From: a virus
Length of the DNA: 58,491 nt
Direction: 5' to 3' (one strand)
Virus record (IMG/VR): IMGVR_UViG_3300009177_000010
Span: 1 to 58,491 of that record
Below, piece by piece: positions 15,087 through 23,068 of this stretch. Numbering within the stretch: the first letter of the stretch is position 1; each line of letters begins with the position of its first letter. The notes beneath the pieces are model-generated. The model saw only the letters and a list, made by a program, of their open reading frames with translations, made no database searches and was not told the origin of the DNA. A program made the position numbers and the translations under genes.

Positions 15087-18000
15087 CAATCTGCCGTGCA
15101 ATCATGTCTTGCTGCTGCTTCAGGCGTTTCACAATTCCCTCTTTCTGTTCGCCGGTCAGTTCCTTGCTGTTGATGGTGCGCTGGATCTGCTGGGTGATCT
15201 TCGACTCGTTGCGCTTGAGCGCTTCGACCAGGTGGTATTTGGCGATCTTCTCGCCCTCGGCGCGCTGGATGCGCTGTGCTTCCTCGATGTCACCGTTCTT
15301 GAGCGCATTGCGGTAGCTGTTGTAGGACTGCTCGATATCCTGAGAGGTCGAATACAGCATGTCCACATAGCGGCTCGTGTTGGTCGGTAGCTCTTCGGCA
15401 AACGATCCGGCGAAAGTTTTCAGGTTGGCCGGCAGCGCCTCGCCGCGGTCGATCACGCTGTGGTGCAGCAACCCATCCACGGCAGACGTGGCTAGCGTGC
15501 CGACGCCGGAGAAGTAGCCTTTGATCAGCGCGTCGATCTGCACTGGAGACAGCTGCTTCACGCCCGTACCGGCGACCAGGCTGAGCGGATCGACAAAGGC
15601 GCCGGACTTGCTCAGGAGTCGCGCCAGCTCGCTGGTGTTGTAGGTATAGCGGTCCTCCGGTCGCAGACGCTGCATGGCCATGGATTCGATTGGCCGGCCG
15701 GTAAAGGCATCCTTGTTCGAGTAGATGTCGATGAGCGGGCGGAAGACTTGCGGGATCGGGTTCATGGCTAGTTGGCCGTTGATCAGGTCACCCAGCTGGT
15801 CGGCGAAGCGCTTGCCGTTGGTGTTCTCCGGGTCGACCATCAGCGCGGTCAGGTGCTCAATGGCGGAACCGGCTGCGCCAATCTCGAATGGCTTGGGAAT
15901 ACGGTAGGCCACATCGCCGACCTTGAACCACCAGTAATTGTTGCGGTCGGAGTCAGTGCGCTTCTTGAAGTCGTCGTCATCTTTGTACGCCATCATCAGC
16001 GCCACCGAGGCCAGCGCCACCGCGCCAATCACCGCGCCCAAGCGTTTCGGATCATCGTTGTAGGCGCGGCCCAGCTTGTACAGACCTTGCAATCGGGCAT
16101 TGAAGAACGGCAGCACCTGGTTCAGCGCGCGCACGCCAGCCCATGCACTGGATAGCCCGAAGTCCATCAGGTCGCGTGCTTCGAAGGAGGCTTCCAGGTG
16201 GCTCTTGCCTTCGGCGCGCAGCTTCTTGTACAGGGCCGCGCGATTCAGGTTTTCCGACAGGTCACCCAGTTCCTGGTAGCCGTGCCACAGCTTGCCGAGG
16301 AACGCCTGCATCTTGGCCTTGGTATCGAGGATGGTATCAGCCGGCACACCAGCATCGATCAGGCGCTTGACGTTCTCGCCGCGGTTGCCTTCCATAGTGG
16401 TTCCGAAGCGGAAGATGCCGCCGCCGGCCACCAGCTGCGCCATTTCCTCTTTGTTGCGCAGCAGCGAATAGCCATTCTTGATGTTGGCCAGCGGGTTGTA
16501 ATCGGTCCCGGCCACGCCGATGGCGCCAATCGAGTCGCGAATCAGGTTGCGCACCTTGAAGCCCGGCAGGCTGGTTACGGCGCGGGTCAGGTAATTCTTG
16601 AAGGCGCTCATTACCTTCATGGCCTGGTTGTTATAGCCGCTGAACTCCAGCGCGCTGATGGCGGCCAGCAGGTGCTCGTCTTCCACCACGTGCCAGCGGT
16701 TTGCCCCGTTCTCCATGTAGGACACGGCCTTGGTCTGTGCCGACTTCGCCATGTCGCGCACGGTCGCCTCGTTGGCTTCCGTCGCGGCGCCGATAGCGGT
16801 GGCAGCATCCAATGCAGCCTTGGCGGCGCGGTTCTTGGCGCTGGCGGTCAGCAGGGTCGACCAGTTCATCAGCATGTTTTGCGTCAGGTCGCCTAGGTTG
16901 TTGGTGCCGCCCTTCAGTTTTTTGATGGACTTCTGGTTGACCAGGCCGGACTTGATCGACGGGCCGGTGACGCCTTCTTCCATGACGCGGTAGAACGGCA
17001 CGTAGAAATCGGACTGCCAGATTTTGCGGGATTCAGGATCGATCAGGCCGGATTTCTCGGCGATGTCCAGCACCGACTTGTTGAGCTCGGCCACGTCCTT
17101 CTGGGCGCGCAGGTATGCTTGCTCGCGGCTGCTGCCATCTTTCATGGTGCCCTGGTTCAGCGTCGACAAGGCGCTGATGTCTTCATTGGTGAACAGGTTC
17201 TCGCGGCCTTCTTTCTTCAACTGCTCGGCGCGGCGTCCAGCCATCCACGAGAAGAAGCGGTCATGTTCGCCTTGCAGCGCCTGCATGGTTTCGATGAAGC
17301 CCTTTTTCGTGGTGTCGACCGTCATGCCGCCGTCGGCGTCCAGCTGCGGGCGGCCGTACAGCATCAGCGACTCCAGCGTGCCGTCAGCATTCTTGGCCAT
17401 CCGCGCCAGCACGTAGGGAATCTTGCCTAGCTGGTCCTTGATCGGGGCGAACTGGTCAAGGATGCCGTACTGTAGTTTCTTCAGCGCGCCTTCCTTCAGT
17501 TCGGCCACCTTCTGCTTCATGGTCTTCTCGGTGTAGATGGCGCCGGACTTGCGCAGCGCGGCCTTCTGCGCGTCGGACAAATTCTCGGCCCACTTAGGCA
17601 CCTTTTCCTCACCGGCCGGTGCTTGGCTGTAGCGGATGCCTTCTGTTGGGTCGGCCAGAATAGGGCGGCCGTCGGCATTGACCGGGCCTTTGTAATTGCG
17701 CCAGAATTCAATCTGCCCTTGCACATCCGGCGCCACCAGTTGGCCGCGGCTGTCGGTGATCGGATGACGTACACCATCCACCTCGACAGTGCGGTTGTCC
17801 GCTTCGTTCTGCGAAGCCAGCGCGGGCTCGGCGCGCGGTGCACGCTCGGCACTGGTACGGCCTTCCACGGCAGCCTGCTGCTGGCTGACCAGGGCGCGCA
17901 CATCGGCATTGGTGACGCTGTCCACCGGCTGCTTGGTGATGGTGGCAATGAAACGCTTAACCGCTTCCACCACGCGGCCGACCACGCCGCGGATACCATT

Positions 18001-19239
18001 GCGGGAAGCTTCCGGCACGTTCACACCGTAGCGCTCGGACAGCCTGCTGAAATCGTCGTTCTGGATAGCGGCAGCCAGTTCGGCCACGGCCTCCTCAGTA
18101 GCCGTCTCGGTGACCGCTGGGCGATCTTTCTGAATGGCCTCGGCCAGTTGCTTCACAAAGCGGTTGGCGCCGGCCAGATTCAGCGCCTCGTTCACGCTCT
18201 TGTCCTGCAACATGCGCAAGCCACCATGGCCAACTACTTCGTGCGCTGCTACCCAGGCTGCGCGCTCAGGTGACGCAAGGTTGTCGGCGATCAGGTACAC
18301 AGCCTTAGTCTGCGGATCGTAGAAGCCCTCGGTGCTACTGTCAGCGTCGACGCGAGCGCGCACTTCCGGTGGCAGGTCTTCGATGCTCTGGACGATGTTG
18401 GTGCGCTGGAAACCAAGCCACTTGGCGCGCAGGGCAGAAGTCGCTTTCGTCACATCGGCCGCTGTCATGCCGCCGGATGGTTTGGCTTCCGACTTGCTGA
18501 TGGGCTCGGCCTGCTCGCGGTAGCCGACCACCTCGTAGCGGTCGTAACCGAGATCCTCGTTCGCCTCCGCGCGCCAGGTGATGCCATCGTTCAGCCGGTT
18601 GCGCTTGGCGACTTCCGCATTGGCATTGTTCTGCGACATGCCTTTACCGTACTGGCCCAAGTAGCGCTCGACTACTTCACCGGCTGGCTTAGATGGCTGT
18701 GCTGGCTGGGCCTCGGTTTCGGTGGCAGGGCGGCGCGCTGCGGCGCTTTCCTTGGCGCGGGCAATCTCAGCTTCTTGTCGGGCATAGCGCTGCTCCGTCT
18801 GCGGGTTGGTGGTGGCGGGACGCTTGCGCACTTCGGCGACCAGTTTTCCAAGCTGCTTGCCAGCGTCTGCCTGGCGGCCGGCGGCGATTTCTTTCACGCG
18901 CACGACATCCTGCTCGGTGACCTTGCCGGCGCGGACCTGGTTCTTCAGCGCGTTCCACTGTTCATCCCATGCCTGCCGCGCTGCCAGCTCGAAGTTGGCG
19001 ACTTGGCGTGGAATCTCGACGCGCGAGACTACTTGGGACTCAACAGGCCGCGCGGCTTCTTCTGCGCGCGTTCCTTCTCGGAGTACGCGATGGCCACCGC
19101 CTGCTTCGGCGGTTTGCCCGCTGCGATTTCCGTTTTCACGTTCTCCTTGAACGCGGCTTTGCTGGCTGATTTCTTGAGCATGTTGCACCTCCGGTTGAGT
19201 GACTGCTGGCGCTGGGCGCGGCTTGCCGCCCTTGGCCAT
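15073..19239 (-). CDS. Large polyvalent virion protein with HEXXH metallopeptidase-like motif
   Basis: About 1390 residues, probably ejected with the DNA. AWVAAHEVVGHGG near 18,230-18,250 is an HEXXH zinc-peptidase motif. The C-terminal half (for example KVRNLIRDSIGA, YDRYEVVGYR earlier) resembles the LPD38-type large polyvalent proteins of podoviruses; many helices. The start is uncertain. The frame is open to 19362, but the DNA at 19029-19181 belongs to a recognisable small gene in another frame, so the true N-terminus lies near 19030 without an ATG there, or the frame is reached through an indel. The last four residues' codons overlap the opposing small gene. Confidence 0.75.
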   Translation of the reverse strand: MAKGGKPRPAPAVTQPEVQHAQEISQQSRVQGERENGNRSGQTAEAGGGHRVLREGTRAEEAARPVESQVVSRVEIPRQVANFELAARQAWDEQWNALKNQVRAGKVTEQDVVRVKEIAAGRQADAGKQLGKLVAEVRKRPATTNPQTEQRYARQEAEIARAKESAAARRPATETEAQPAQPSKPAGEVVERYLGQYGKGMSQNNANAEVAKRNRLNDGITWRAEANEDLGYDRYEVVGYREQAEPISKSEAKPSGGMTAADVTKATSALRAKWLGFQRTNIVQSIEDLPPEVRARVDADSSTEGFYDPQTKAVYLIADNLASPERAAWVAAHEVVGHGGLRMLQDKSVNEALNLAGANRFVKQLAEAIQKDRPAVTETATEEAVAELAAAIQNDDFSRLSERYGVNVPEASRNGIRGVVGRVVEAVKRFIATITKQPVDSVTNADVRALVSQQQAAVEGRTSAERAPRAEPALASQNEADNRTVEVDGVRHPITDSRGQLVAPDVQGQIEFWRNYKGPVNADGRPILADPTEGIRYSQAPAGEEKVPKWAENLSDAQKAALRKSGAIYTEKTMKQKVAELKEGALKKLQYGILDQFAPIKDQLGKIPYVLARMAKNADGTLESLMLYGRPQLDADGGMTVDTTKKGFIETMQALQGEHDRFFSWMAGRRAEQLKKEGRENLFTNEDISALSTLNQGTMKDGSSREQAYLRAQKDVAELNKSVLDIAEKSGLIDPESRKIWQSDFYVPFYRVMEEGVTGPSIKSGLVNQKSIKKLKGGTNNLGDLTQNMLMNWSTLLTASAKNRAAKAALDAATAIGAATEANEATVRDMAKSAQTKAVSYMENGANRWHVVEDEHLLAAISALEFSGYNNQAMKVMSAFKNYLTRAVTSLPGFKVRNLIRDSIGAIGVAGTDYNPLANIKNGYSLLRNKEEMAQLVAGGGIFRFGTTMEGNRGENVKRLIDAGVPADTILDTKAKMQAFLGKLWHGYQELGDLSENLNRAALYKKLRAEGKSHLEASFEARDLMDFGLSSAWAGVRALNQVLPFFNARLQGLYKLGRAYNDDPKRLGAVIGAVALASVALMMAYKDDDDFKKRTDSDRNNYWWFKVGDVAYRIPKPFEIGAAGSAIEHLTALMVDPENTNGKRFADQLGDLINGQLAMNPIPQVFRPLIDIYSNKDAFTGRPIESMAMQRLRPEDRYTYNTSELARLLSKSGAFVDPLSLVAGTGVKQLSPVQIDALIKGYFSGVGTLATSAVDGLLHHSVIDRGEALPANLKTFAGSFAEELPTNTSRYVDMLYSTSQDIEQSYNSYRNALKNGDIEEAQRIQRAEGEKIAKYHLVEALKRNESKITQQIQRTINSKELTGEQKEGIVKRLKQQQDMIARQIATRA
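19029..19181 (-). CDS. Small Lys/Ala-rich phage protein (KPxKQAVAIA family)
   Basis: 50 residues. The core VKTEIAAGKPPKQAVAIAYS is a widespread small phage protein signature of unknown function. The ATG has a perfect GGAGGT site. It ends at TAG 19029-19031. It overlaps both the gene before it and the open frame of the large protein after it. Confidence 0.7.
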   Translation of the reverse strand: MLKKSASKAAFKENVKTEIAAGKPPKQAVAIAYSEKERAQKKPRGLLSPK

Positions 19240-19432
19240 ACTGCTGGCGCACGGTGGCGACGATGGAGCGTTCCTCCATGCGCGCCATGTCCAGTCGGTC
19301 GACCACGGCGCGCTCCAGCGCTGCTTCCGACGACATGCCGCGCTTCTGGTACGCCGCCGCATTCTCGCGCAGCTCGGTGATGGGCAGCTTACCGCCCAGC
19401 GACAGGCTGGCTACACAGGAACTAAAGCTCAT
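19136..19432 (-). CDS. Small hypothetical late protein
   Basis: 98 residues. The first 65 (ELRENAAAYQKRGMSSEAAL, then MARMEERSIVATVRQQYGQ) look like a helical N-terminal module of large virion proteins; the last 30 are Ser/Arg-rich and less convincing. It overlaps the next small gene by 46 bases. It may be a free gene, or the true N-terminus of the large protein cut off by a frameshift near 19240. Confidence 0.5.
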   Translation of the reverse strand: MSFSSCVASLSLGGKLPITELRENAAAYQKRGMSSEAALERAVVDRLDMARMEERSIVATVRQQYGQGRQAAPSASSHSTGGATCSRNQPAKPRSRRT

Positions 19433-19751
19433 GGCTTGCAATCTCCATCATAATTTTCATCAGGATGTCCTCTTCTTCGGCTTCATCCACATTTTCAATA
19501 TAGACATTGTATTGCTTTTTAACACTGTCATAACGCTTGCCGAAGCGTGGGAAGGTGCGCCCGCGATCCCCACCACCTCCGCGGCCTTGCACGGGAGGCG
19601 GTTCTGGCACGAACGCCTGCGTGTCGAATTCCGCCCAGCCCACGTACGCACCGGATGGCGTGGACAGTGCATCGAACTCGGCCCAGCCGACATAGGCCCG
19701 GCTCGGCTGCGCCAGCACGTCGAATTCAGCAAAGCCGACGAAGGCGGTCAT
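19422..19751 (-). CDS. Late protein with three YVGWAEFD repeats
   Basis: 109 residues. Residues 1-48 hold three copies of a 16-residue unit ending AEFD: AFVGFAEFD, AYVGWAEFD, AYVGWAEFD. A Pro/Gly/Arg linker and an acidic tail follow. Natural TAG stop, overlapped by the next ATG. Overlaps the fibre-like gene upstream (ATGA). Probably a virion protein. Confidence 0.6.
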   Translation of the reverse strand: MTAFVGFAEFDVLAQPSRAYVGWAEFDALSTPSGAYVGWAEFDTQAFVPEPPPVQGRGGGGDRGRTFPRFGKRYDSVKKQYNVYIENVDEAEEEDILMKIMMEIASHEL

Positions 19752-21370
19752 AGCGCCTCAAACTTGAACCGCAGATTGCTGTAATCAGTGATGCTGTCGC
19801 ATTGCGTTGCCGTCAGAAACTGCTCGAAGACTGTGGCACTCATCGGCGTTGAAGCGTGCACCCAGCTGGCGATTTCTACCGCGCCCTGCAGAAAATGCAC
19901 CGTCATCGGACCACCGTCATCGGTCCAGATTTGATAGCGCACCGCCTGCCCTGAACTGGTGCCAGGATCAGTTACAGGATTGAGCCTCACCTCAAACGAC
20001 GACACCGAATCCGTGTAGGCGTAATCTGACGCCGACGGCACCGATTCGCCAATCATCGCTGACAGCGAAGTGCCAGTGGACGGCAGCCACGCGCCAGCGG
20101 AAATGTCGATGCGCGGGCGGCCGTAGCGCGGATCAGTTGGCAAGCCCTGTGACACGGTCGGCGCCAGCCCGCTGATGGTCAACTGGCCGGTGCCAGCAGT
20201 CACGCCCTGCGGCTGGGTGATGGACGGGGAAAAGCCCGTGATCGCCAGGCTGCCGACACCGGGGCTGACGGTCTGGTTGAACGTCTGCGCCACGGACGGT
20301 GCGAAGCCTGCCAGCGTCAGCACGCCCGTGCCTGGATTCACGTTGGTGGTGATGTTCTGCGACACCGTGGGCGCGAAGCTGGCAATGGTCAGGATGCCGA
20401 CACCCGGGTTGACCGCTTGCGGCTGCGCAATGGACGGCGCGAAGCCGGTAACCGACAGCGTACCGGTGGCAGGGGAAACGGCAATCGGCTGCGCGATCAA
20501 CGGCGCAAACCCGGTGATGGACAACGCGGCTGTGCCCGGCGTCACCGACTGGTTAGCGCTCTGGGCCACTGTCGGCGCCAGACCGGTCAGCGTCAGGACG
20601 CCAGTATCAGGGGTCACGGCATTGCCGCCAGTAGCAGGAGCGACTACCCACAGACGCCGCACCGGCCCCTTGAACAGCTGCCATGGATTATCGGCCAGCG
20701 CCTGTTGCTCGGAGTCGGACAATGTCCGGCTCCATCCTGCTGCCAGGACCATGCCACCGGAGGACCAGGCAGACCCGCCCGCGCCCTTGTGGCCGCCGAC
20801 GCGCGTGTTACCTGTGGGCTGGCGCTGGGTGCCGCCTGCTGTGTTGGCCGTCTTGGCGCCATTCTGGAACACGGCGATGTTGTTGCCCGCGACCGAGGCG
20901 CCCATCACGAAGCCGGCCGCCAGCTTGCCAGCGGACATGGCCGTCGCGGTGGCGAAGTAGGGATTGTTGCTGGTGTCAAAAGTGATCAGCTCGGCCTTGC
21001 TGGCATTGATGCGGAATTGGAAGCAACGCGGCGAGCCGGTATCGTTGTCGTCATCCAGCGCATTCTGGATGGCGCTGGTGCTCATGCAGTTACCAGCCAT
21101 CAGCAGTGAGTAGGCCGTGCCGGTCATCGGCGTAGTGCCTGTATCGTACAGGAAGGACGAAGTCTGCACGCCGCGGCCAAGCGGCGTATTGGTCAGCGTG
21201 GCAGCATTGTAGGCGGTGACGGAGTTGCCGCCGGATGTAAAGCCGAAGACGCTGCCGTTCTGGCCCTGCACATGGCAGAAGGCCAACCCGCGTGTGATCG
21301 GTTTGGCCCAGTCGATTTGCGCGCCTTGCTGGGGTTGCAGGCGTGCCGAGTTTTTCAGCGCGATAGCCAT
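19748..21370 (-). CDS. Tail fibre/spike-like protein with LamG-like head and tandem repeats
   Basis: 540 residues. The N-terminal 235 residues are beta-rich and look like a concanavalin/LamG-type carbohydrate-binding fold. Seven repeats of about 23 residues follow (consensus V-x-P-G-x-G-x-L-T-I-x-G-F-A-P-x-V-x-Q). A C-terminal domain of about 130 residues ends the protein. The repeats probably form a stalk. Receptor binding is inferred. Confidence 0.6.
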   Translation of the reverse strand: MAIALKNSARLQPQQGAQIDWAKPITRGLAFCHVQGQNGSVFGFTSGGNSVTAYNAATLTNTPLGRGVQTSSFLYDTGTTPMTGTAYSLLMAGNCMSTSAIQNALDDDNDTGSPRCFQFRINASKAELITFDTSNNPYFATATAMSAGKLAAGFVMGASVAGNNIAVFQNGAKTANTAGGTQRQPTGNTRVGGHKGAGGSAWSSGGMVLAAGWSRTLSDSEQQALADNPWQLFKGPVRRLWVVAPATGGNAVTPDTGVLTLTGLAPTVAQSANQSVTPGTAALSITGFAPLIAQPIAVSPATGTLSVTGFAPSIAQPQAVNPGVGILTIASFAPTVSQNITTNVNPGTGVLTLAGFAPSVAQTFNQTVSPGVGSLAITGFSPSITQPQGVTAGTGQLTISGLAPTVSQGLPTDPRYGRPRIDISAGAWLPSTGTSLSAMIGESVPSASDYAYTDSVSSFEVRLNPVTDPGTSSGQAVRYQIWTDDGGPMTVHFLQGAVEIASWVHASTPMSATVFEQFLTATQCDSITDYSNLRFKFEAL

Positions 21371-21376
21371 ACTGGA

Positions 21377-21847
21377 TTAGGTAATGTCGCCGGTAATGTC
21401 CATCGTGTAGCAGTCGTTGTCGGTGCCGGTTGCGGACAGCGCTGCGCCGGATTCGTTTTTTGCGATCGGCTTGGTGGCAAAGGGCAGTGAGCCGAAGACC
21501 TGCGCCAAACTGAAAATGCGCCGCTCGGAGGTGGTATTGCTGTTCAGTGGAACAGTGCCGACATAGGTCAGGTTCGGCTCGTCGGTCGTGGTGGTGCCGG
21601 AAGTCGGGCCGCTTTCGAAGTTGGTGCCGTCCAGGCTTTTCTGGGCAAAGATGGTCAGCTGCTTCAGACTGGATACCGTACCCGGCTTGCAGTAGACCTC
21701 GACCAGGCAGTCCAGTGGCGTCTTGCCGCCGCTATTGTGGGTGATGGTGCCCAACACGGCGTAGGTAGCCGAGGCCAAGGAGGTGAGCGCGGCCGATGCG
21801 CCGGAGAGCTGGGTACGGCTGCCTTGTGCGTTCTTGACGGTGCTCAT
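21377..21847 (-). CDS. Virion-associated hypothetical protein
   Basis: 156 residues, beta-rich, starting MSTVKNAQGSRTQLSGASAA. Part of a run of small co-oriented structural genes with 4-base overlaps. Function not recognised; a tail or fibre component is likely. Confidence 0.55.
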   Translation of the reverse strand: MSTVKNAQGSRTQLSGASAALTSLASATYAVLGTITHNSGGKTPLDCLVEVYCKPGTVSSLKQLTIFAQKSLDGTNFESGPTSGTTTTDEPNLTYVGTVPLNSNTTSERRIFSLAQVFGSLPFATKPIAKNESGAALSATGTDNDCYTMDITGDIT

Positions 21848-22308
21848 GCGATGACTCCGCTATCGATCAGGTCGTAGATGGTGACAGGCGGCAGGCCCAG
21901 CTGCTCTGCGCGACTGGCGGCGACGGTGGCTTCGGCGATCAGGTCGGCGTGCTCATCGGCCGTGATGACGCCTGCAACGATCCAGGCATCGAACATGGCG
22001 CGCACCTTCGGCTGGTCGATATGGATGGTGCCGGCCGAAATGAACTCATCGCGCACCACCAGGCAGGAGGCGCGCACGGCAATATTGAGTGCCCTGTTCT
22101 CCGAGGCGTCCACAATCTTGGCGTAGGGGCCTGCGGCCGCCCAGATTTTGGCGGTCCCGGAAGGCAGCGGCTTGACCATGGAGCGGGTCGGCGCGTTGAG
22201 CAGGTCGGCCACCAATCCTGGACTGTCCGGCAGGTACTGGGCATAGCCGATGGCTTCCGGGTCGTTGCGCACCTCGGTGCCGAGGGTTTGCAGTTGTTCT
22301 GGCGTCAT
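21844..22308 (-). CDS. Hypothetical late protein
   Basis: 154 residues, helical, with EQLQTLGTEVRNDPEAIGYAQ at the start. I remember this opening from proteins in siphovirus and podovirus tail regions annotated as hypothetical. Overlaps the downstream gene by four bases. Confidence 0.6.
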   Translation of the reverse strand: MTPEQLQTLGTEVRNDPEAIGYAQYLPDSPGLVADLLNAPTRSMVKPLPSGTAKIWAAAGPYAKIVDASENRALNIAVRASCLVVRDEFISAGTIHIDQPKVRAMFDAWIVAGVITADEHADLIAEATVAASRAEQLGLPPVTIYDLIDSGVIA

Positions 22309-22319
22309 CTCGGCTCCGA

Positions 22320-22784
22320 TCAGGCAATCGTCAGAATACCGGAGGCGTTCTGCGTGACGGTCAACGTGTTGCCGCTGGTGGTCGCCGGGATATCGGTCGG
22401 CGTGGTATCACCCAGGAAGTGGCCGACGATCGGATTCACCTTGCTGTTCAGCGTGCCGCTGTAGTAGATCACGGCGCGGCGCCACGCTGGAATCGAGCCG
22501 CCAGAGGCGGTCCAGGTAGCCGGATTGCTGGTGAACTTCACGGTGCCGGAGGTCTGCGTCAGGGTGACGCCCGTCAGCGCCACGCCGCCGGACGTGTAGC
22601 CGTTGCCATTGGCGATCTCGTTAGCCGACACGTCCGCAAAGACTTCATCAGTCGAATTGGCGGGAGTGTAGGACGAGGTCAACAGCGCCATCTTGAAGTT
22701 GGCCGCGTTCGCGCCGATCAGGTTGGTGGCGTTGACGAAATTAAGCTTTGCCTTATCCGGGACGACATAAGCGCCTGATGCCAT
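22320..22784 (-). CDS. Virion-associated beta-rich protein
   Basis: 154 residues, rich in Thr, Ser, Asn and Gly, with VNATNLIGANAANFKMALLT near the start and VIYYSGTL in the middle. It has the look of phage structural proteins in this neighbourhood. No precise function. Confidence 0.55.
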   Translation of the reverse strand: MASGAYVVPDKAKLNFVNATNLIGANAANFKMALLTSSYTPANSTDEVFADVSANEIANGNGYTSGGVALTGVTLTQTSGTVKFTSNPATWTASGGSIPAWRRAVIYYSGTLNSKVNPIVGHFLGDTTPTDIPATTSGNTLTVTQNASGILTIA

Positions 22785-22788
22785 GGTA

Positions 22789-23067
22789 TTACTCCTTTGG
22801 TTTGACGGTGATAGTGACGCCGCTCATGCGGCCGTTTTCATCGCGGTGAATCACCGCTTCCAGAACTTTTTCAGGCTGCTTGGTGACCGCTTTGGCGATC
22901 ACTTCCGCGCTGGCGGCCATGATCAGCGCCGACTTTCCCAGCCTGTCGGCAACATCATTCATGGTCGCCTTGACCTGGTCCGCATCAGATGGCGCGCGCT
23001 GGGGTTCAGGTGCTGCCTTCTTGCTGCCGTTCTGCGCCGCGATCTCGGCGCGGGTCATGGTATGCAT
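22789..23067 (-). CDS. Small hypothetical late protein
   Basis: 92 residues: an Ala/Lys-rich linker, a helix (VKATMNDVADRLGKSALIM) and a short beta end. Two bases after the ejection protein stop. Not recognised. Confidence 0.55.
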   Translation of the reverse strand: MHTMTRAEIAAQNGSKKAAPEPQRAPSDADQVKATMNDVADRLGKSALIMAASAEVIAKAVTKQPEKVLEAVIHRDENGRMSGVTITVKPKE

Positions 23068-23068
23068 G

